Made by a program: the position numbers and the translations under genes. From assembly GCF_021228125.1 (NCBI RefSeq), contig NZ_JAJQQS010000004.1:1-64000 (forward strand): a stretch of DNA of 64,000 nucleotides, written 5' to 3'. Position 1 is the first letter of the stretch, and the number at the start of each line of letters is the position of its first letter. This DNA is from Streptomyces albireticuli. GTDB lineage: Bacteria; Actinomycetota; Actinomycetes; Streptomycetales; Streptomycetaceae. Shown piece by piece: positions 60,784-64,000 of this stretch. The notes below the pieces were generated by a model that did no database searches, had not been told where the DNA came from, and saw only the letters and a program-made list of their open reading frames with translations.

Positions 60784-61359
60784 TCAGCGGGGCAGCTGGG
60801 GCCCGTCCTGACGCGGCGCCGGCGGCTGGTCGTCCCGGATGACCTCGCCCTGGACGACCTTGCCGTCCGGCCGGCTCATCCGCGCCTGCTGGAAGGCGTC
60901 CCCGAGGGTGCCGGGAGCCGCCGGACGGCCCAGGCGCCGCTCCAGGCCCTTGCGCAGCAGCGCGCGGGTCGGCGGGAACAGGCAGAGCAGACCGGCGGCG
61001 TCGGAGAGCAGGCCCGGCAGGATGATCAGCAGTCCGCCGAGCATCGTCAGGCCGTTGCCGCCGCTCCCCGGCGTCGGCTCGGACACGGCGCCGCCGGGCT
61101 GGAGCGAGACGGTCAGCCGCTTCCAGGCGCGCCGCCCGGCCCGCTTGATCACATAGGATCCGGCGATCACACCGCCGACGAGCAGGGCGAGGACGGTCAG
61201 CCCACCCGCCGCGTCGGCGACCAGGACCAGCAGCCAGATCTCCAGCACGGCCCAGGCCGCCACGCCCAGCGGGACGAGCTTGCGGGCTCGTCCGCCGCGC
61301 CGGGGCGGCCGGCCGTCCGAGGGCTGCTGGGAGGGCTGCTGGGGTACTCCGAAGGTCAT
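60784..61359 (-). CDS. fxsA: FxsA family membrane protein
   Basis: A 191-residue membrane protein of the FxsA family. Hydrophobic helices: LVPLGVAAWAVLEIWLLVLVA, GGLTVLALLVGGVIAGSYVI and LTMLGGLLIILPGLLSDAAGLL, the last in the family pattern MLGGxLLxxPGLLSDxxG. In E. coli FxsA relieves phage exclusion; the role in actinobacteria is unknown. Ends convergently toward rbpA; its start is separated from ppm1's end by about 70 bases. Confidence 0.9.
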   Translation of the reverse strand: MTFGVPQQPSQQPSDGRPPRRGGRARKLVPLGVAAWAVLEIWLLVLVADAAGGLTVLALLVGGVIAGSYVIKRAGRRAWKRLTVSLQPGGAVSEPTPGSGGNGLTMLGGLLIILPGLLSDAAGLLCLFPPTRALLRKGLERRLGRPAAPGTLGDAFQQARMSRPDGKVVQGEVIRDDQPPAPRQDGPQLPR

Positions 61360-61430
61360 GCCTCAAGTGTGCCTGGACCACGGCGGAACCCGGGCCCGGC
61401 ACTTATGGGCCGCTTACGGCCCCCGCGCGG

Positions 61431-62192
61431 CTACTTGTTGCCGAGGACCTTGCCGACCCGCGAGCCGACGCCCCACGACGTGACCCGCCACAGCGCCTCC
61501 GCGACGATGTCCCGGCTCATCTTGCTGTCGCCCAGCTCCCGCTCGACGAAGGTGATGGGCACCTCCACCACGTGGAAGCCCGCCTTGACCGCGCGCCAGG
61601 CGAGGTCGACCTGGAAGCAGTAGCCCTGCGAGGCGACCTCCTCCATGCCCAGGCCCTCCAGGGTCTCCCGGCGGAACGCCCGGAAACCGCCGGTGACATC
61701 GCGGATCGGCACGTCCAGCAGCAGCCGGGAGTAGGTCGAGCCGCCCCGGGAGAGGATCTCGCGGGACTTCGGCCAGTTCACCACCCGGCCGCCGGGCACC
61801 CAGCGGGAGCCCAGCACCAGGTCCGCGCCCTTGAGGGCGGTGAGCAGCCGCGGCAGCTCCTCGGGCTGGTGGGAGCCGTCGGCGTCCATCTCCACGAGGA
61901 CGCCGTAGTCGTTGTCGAGGCCCCAGCGGAAGCCGGCCAGATAGGCGGCGCCGAGCCCCTCCTTGCCCTTGCGGTGCAGCACCTTGACGTGAGCGTCGTC
62001 ACCCGCCAGCTCGTCGGCCAGCTTGCCGGTGCCGTCGGGGCTGTTGTCGTCCGCGACCAGGACGTGCGCCTCCGGTACCGCCGACCGCACCCGGGCGACG
62101 ATGGACTTGATGTTCTCCGCCTCGTTGTAGGTCGGAATGATCACCAAGGTCCTGCCGAGCGGACCGTATCTCCGCTGACCACCGTCGTTCAC
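61431..62192 (-). CDS. ppm1: Polyprenol-phosphate mannosyltransferase Ppm1
   Basis: A 253-residue GT2 glycosyltransferase that makes polyprenol phosphomannose from GDP-mannose, the donor for protein O-mannosylation. The GT2 pocket is visible: IPTYNEAENI, VADDNSPDGTGKLA and the DxD-containing VEMDADGSHQPEELPRL. No membrane helix, as in other Streptomyces Ppm1 proteins. Its ATG overlaps the lnt stop (ATGA), so it is translated with lnt. Confidence 0.92.
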   Translation of the reverse strand: MNDGGQRRYGPLGRTLVIIPTYNEAENIKSIVARVRSAVPEAHVLVADDNSPDGTGKLADELAGDDAHVKVLHRKGKEGLGAAYLAGFRWGLDNDYGVLVEMDADGSHQPEELPRLLTALKGADLVLGSRWVPGGRVVNWPKSREILSRGGSTYSRLLLDVPIRDVTGGFRAFRRETLEGLGMEEVASQGYCFQVDLAWRAVKAGFHVVEVPITFVERELGDSKMSRDIVAEALWRVTSWGVGSRVGKVLGNK

Positions 62193-63919
62193 TGCTGCCC
62201 CTTCTTCTTCGGCTCGTCCCTACGTGCCCGACGGCCGATCAGGGATGCGGCCGCGCAGGACAGAAGGCCCACCATAGCGAGCGCCCATTCGGGTCCCGCA
62301 CCCACGCGGTCGGCGACGGTGGTGCCGTCCCTCAGTGGGATGCGCGCCTCGATGACGTCCCGGGTGAATTCCTCGCTCCGCCGGAGCACCTCGCCGTCGG
62401 GCGCGACCACCGCGCTGATACCGCTGGTGGCCACCGTCACCACGGCCCGGCCGTGCTCGACGGCCCGCAGCCGGGACATCGCGAGCTGCTGCTCGGGCTG
62501 GCCGGTGCGACCGTACGTGGCGTTGTTCGTCTGGACGACCAGGGCGCGCGCGCCCGCCTTCACGGTGTCGCGGACGATCTCGTCGTAGGCCACCTCGAAG
62601 CAGATGACGTCCCCGAGCCGGGCCGGCCCGATCTGGAGCACCCCGGTGTGGTCGCCGGGGTAGAAGTCGCGCTGGACACGCTGGAGGCGGGTGATGACCT
62701 TGCTGAGCTGGTCCCGGAAGGGCACGTACTCGCCGAAGGGCACCGGGTGCTGCTTGGTGTAGGAGGCGCCGGGCCCCGTCCTCGGGTCCCAGACGATGCC
62801 GTTGTTGTCGACGTAGCCGCTCTTGCCGGCGTGGTCGACGAGGGCGCCGACGAGGACCGGTACGCCGACCGCCTTGACGGCCTCCTCGATGCGGGCGTAC
62901 GCCTGCCCGTAGCGGAAGGGGTCCAGGTCGGAGGAGTTCTCCGGCCAGATCACCAGGTCGGGCTTGCGGGCGCGGCCCTCCTTGATGTCCTTCGCCAGCG
63001 CGAGGGTGGCCTCGACGTGGTTGTCGAGGATCATCATCGGGCGGCCCAGGAAGTCCATGCCCGGGTTCTGGACGTTGCCCTGGACCAGCGCGACGTCGAC
63101 CGTGTCGTCCGCCTTCGTGGGGACGGGCACGGCGTATCCGGCGAGCACCACGGCGGCGGCCAGCGCCAGGGCCTCCACACCGGGCAGCGCCGCCCGGACG
63201 ACGCCGGGGCCGCGGCCGGCCGGGCCGGAGGTGCCGGGGGCTTCAGGGGCGTCGGTCCCGGCCTCCCGGGCGGCGGACACGCGCGCCCCGGCCAGGGCCG
63301 CCGGCGCGAAGGCGAGGAGGCCGCCCGCGAGGGCGACGGCGAAGGTGACCAGCGGGGCGCCGCCGAGGGCGGCGAGCGGGGTGAAGGGCGAGGCGGTGTT
63401 GGCGAAGGCCAGCCGCCCCCAGGGGAAGCCGCCGAACGGCAGCCGGTCCCGGGCCAGCTCCTCGGCCACCCACAGGCACCCGCCCCACAGCGGCCACCCG
63501 GGCAGCCGGGAGACGAGGGCCAGGCCCGCGCCGAGCACGGCGAGGAAGAGGGCTTCGATGACGGAGAGGCCGGCCACGGCGTCGTAGCCGACCACCCGCA
63601 GCCAGCGCAGCAGGACGAAGAAGAACGGCAGCCCGAACGCGAAGCCCGTCCAGGCACCCTGCCGGAAGGTGCGCCCGCGCGTGAGCAGGGCCAGGGCCGC
63701 CACGGCGACGACCGACAGCGGCCACAGGTCGTACGGCGGGAAGGACAGCGCGAGCGCGAGGCCCGCGAGCACCGCGAGCCCGGTCCGGGGCGCCTCACGG
63801 CGCGCGAGCCGGCCGAGCCGGACCGTGCGGGAGGGACGCGGGGGGCGCGGGGCGTCGGGCGCCGCCTCACCGACGGGCGCGGACGTGTCGTCGGCGGTGG
63901 TTTCGGGACCCGGGGGCAC
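62189..63919 (-). CDS. lnt: Apolipoprotein N-acyltransferase
   Basis: A 576-residue membrane enzyme that N-acylates lipoproteins. About six to eight hydrophobic helices lead into the nitrilase-like domain with the triad Glu327 (VIWPENSSDL), Lys389 (YTKQHPVPFGE) and Cys440 (DVICFEVAYDE). The GTG at 63919 has GGAAGG 7 bases upstream; an in-frame TTG at 63964 is less likely. In mycobacteria the Lnt and Ppm1 domains can be one polypeptide; here they are adjacent overlapping genes in the same order. Confidence 0.92.
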   Translation of the reverse strand: MPPGPETTADDTSAPVGEAAPDAPRPPRPSRTVRLGRLARREAPRTGLAVLAGLALALSFPPYDLWPLSVVAVAALALLTRGRTFRQGAWTGFAFGLPFFFVLLRWLRVVGYDAVAGLSVIEALFLAVLGAGLALVSRLPGWPLWGGCLWVAEELARDRLPFGGFPWGRLAFANTASPFTPLAALGGAPLVTFAVALAGGLLAFAPAALAGARVSAAREAGTDAPEAPGTSGPAGRGPGVVRAALPGVEALALAAAVVLAGYAVPVPTKADDTVDVALVQGNVQNPGMDFLGRPMMILDNHVEATLALAKDIKEGRARKPDLVIWPENSSDLDPFRYGQAYARIEEAVKAVGVPVLVGALVDHAGKSGYVDNNGIVWDPRTGPGASYTKQHPVPFGEYVPFRDQLSKVITRLQRVQRDFYPGDHTGVLQIGPARLGDVICFEVAYDEIVRDTVKAGARALVVQTNNATYGRTGQPEQQLAMSRLRAVEHGRAVVTVATSGISAVVAPDGEVLRRSEEFTRDVIEARIPLRDGTTVADRVGAGPEWALAMVGLLSCAAASLIGRRARRDEPKKKGQQ

Positions 63920-64000
63920 GGTCGCGCCTTCCTGAAGCTGAGCGGTGATGAGCCGACCGTACAACGCTCCGGGGACCCCCCGGAGGCTGGGCTCGGGTAA

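Overview
The window is chromosomal DNA of a Streptomyces or a very close relative. It has very high G+C, near-universal G/C third positions, frequent GTG/TTG starts, ATGA/GTGA stop-start overlaps, a Cvn conservon, and the sporulation pair smeA-sffA close to rbpA. I saw no insertion sequence, phage gene, CRISPR array, tRNA or rRNA. The content looks like core or sub-core chromosome with a few accessory operons.

Layout: 1-574 is non-coding and contains a stable-RNA-flank-like block and an AT-rich perfect hairpin. 0.6-2.8 kb holds crr-ptsI (general PTS enzymes, no ptsH here). 2.9-13.7 kb holds a hypothetical acidic protein, an MFS exporter divergent from a MocR-type regulator, acetoacetyl-CoA synthetase, a GH31 glucosidase, a secreted VanX-type dipeptidase and glycerol kinase. 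13.8-18.0 kb is a conservon (cvnA-B-C-D, minus strand). 18.2-20.5 kb holds two small membrane proteins and an EgtD-like methyltransferase. 20.5-27.9 kb is a three-gene SMC/kleisin/winged-helix ATPase operon of the MksBEF/JetABC type, without the nuclease subunit. 28.0-33.5 kb is a 5-oxoproline module: pcp plus the DUF969/DUF979 membrane pair, divergent from gntR-pxpABC.

33.6-34.4 kb has two small genes, one an SPW-repeat membrane protein. 34.7-43.2 kb is a tightly packed accessory operon: benzoylformate-decarboxylase-like ThDP enzyme, FAD-linked 2-hydroxyacid oxidase, atypical P450, alpha/beta hydrolase, alpha-dioxygenase/COX-like haem peroxidase and a small helical protein. Together these could form an unfused fatty-acid alpha-oxidation or oxylipin pathway, which is the most interesting hypothesis in the window. 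43.3-47.4 kb holds a small wHTH protein, a two-component system and an orphan FtsW/RodA/SpoVE protein. 47.5-54.9 kb holds a P450, a secreted carboxylesterase, an ATP-dependent DNA ligase, a secreted GH101/GH129-like hydrolase and an ankyrin protein. 55.3-57.4 kb is smeA-sffA. 57.4-59.8 kb is the divergent yczR/yczE pair. 59.8-63.9 kb is rbpA with a canonical sigma-R promoter, then fxsA and an overlapping lnt-ppm1 pair on the minus strand.

All family calls come from reading motifs by eye. No database search was run, and comparisons with reference enzymes are from memory.
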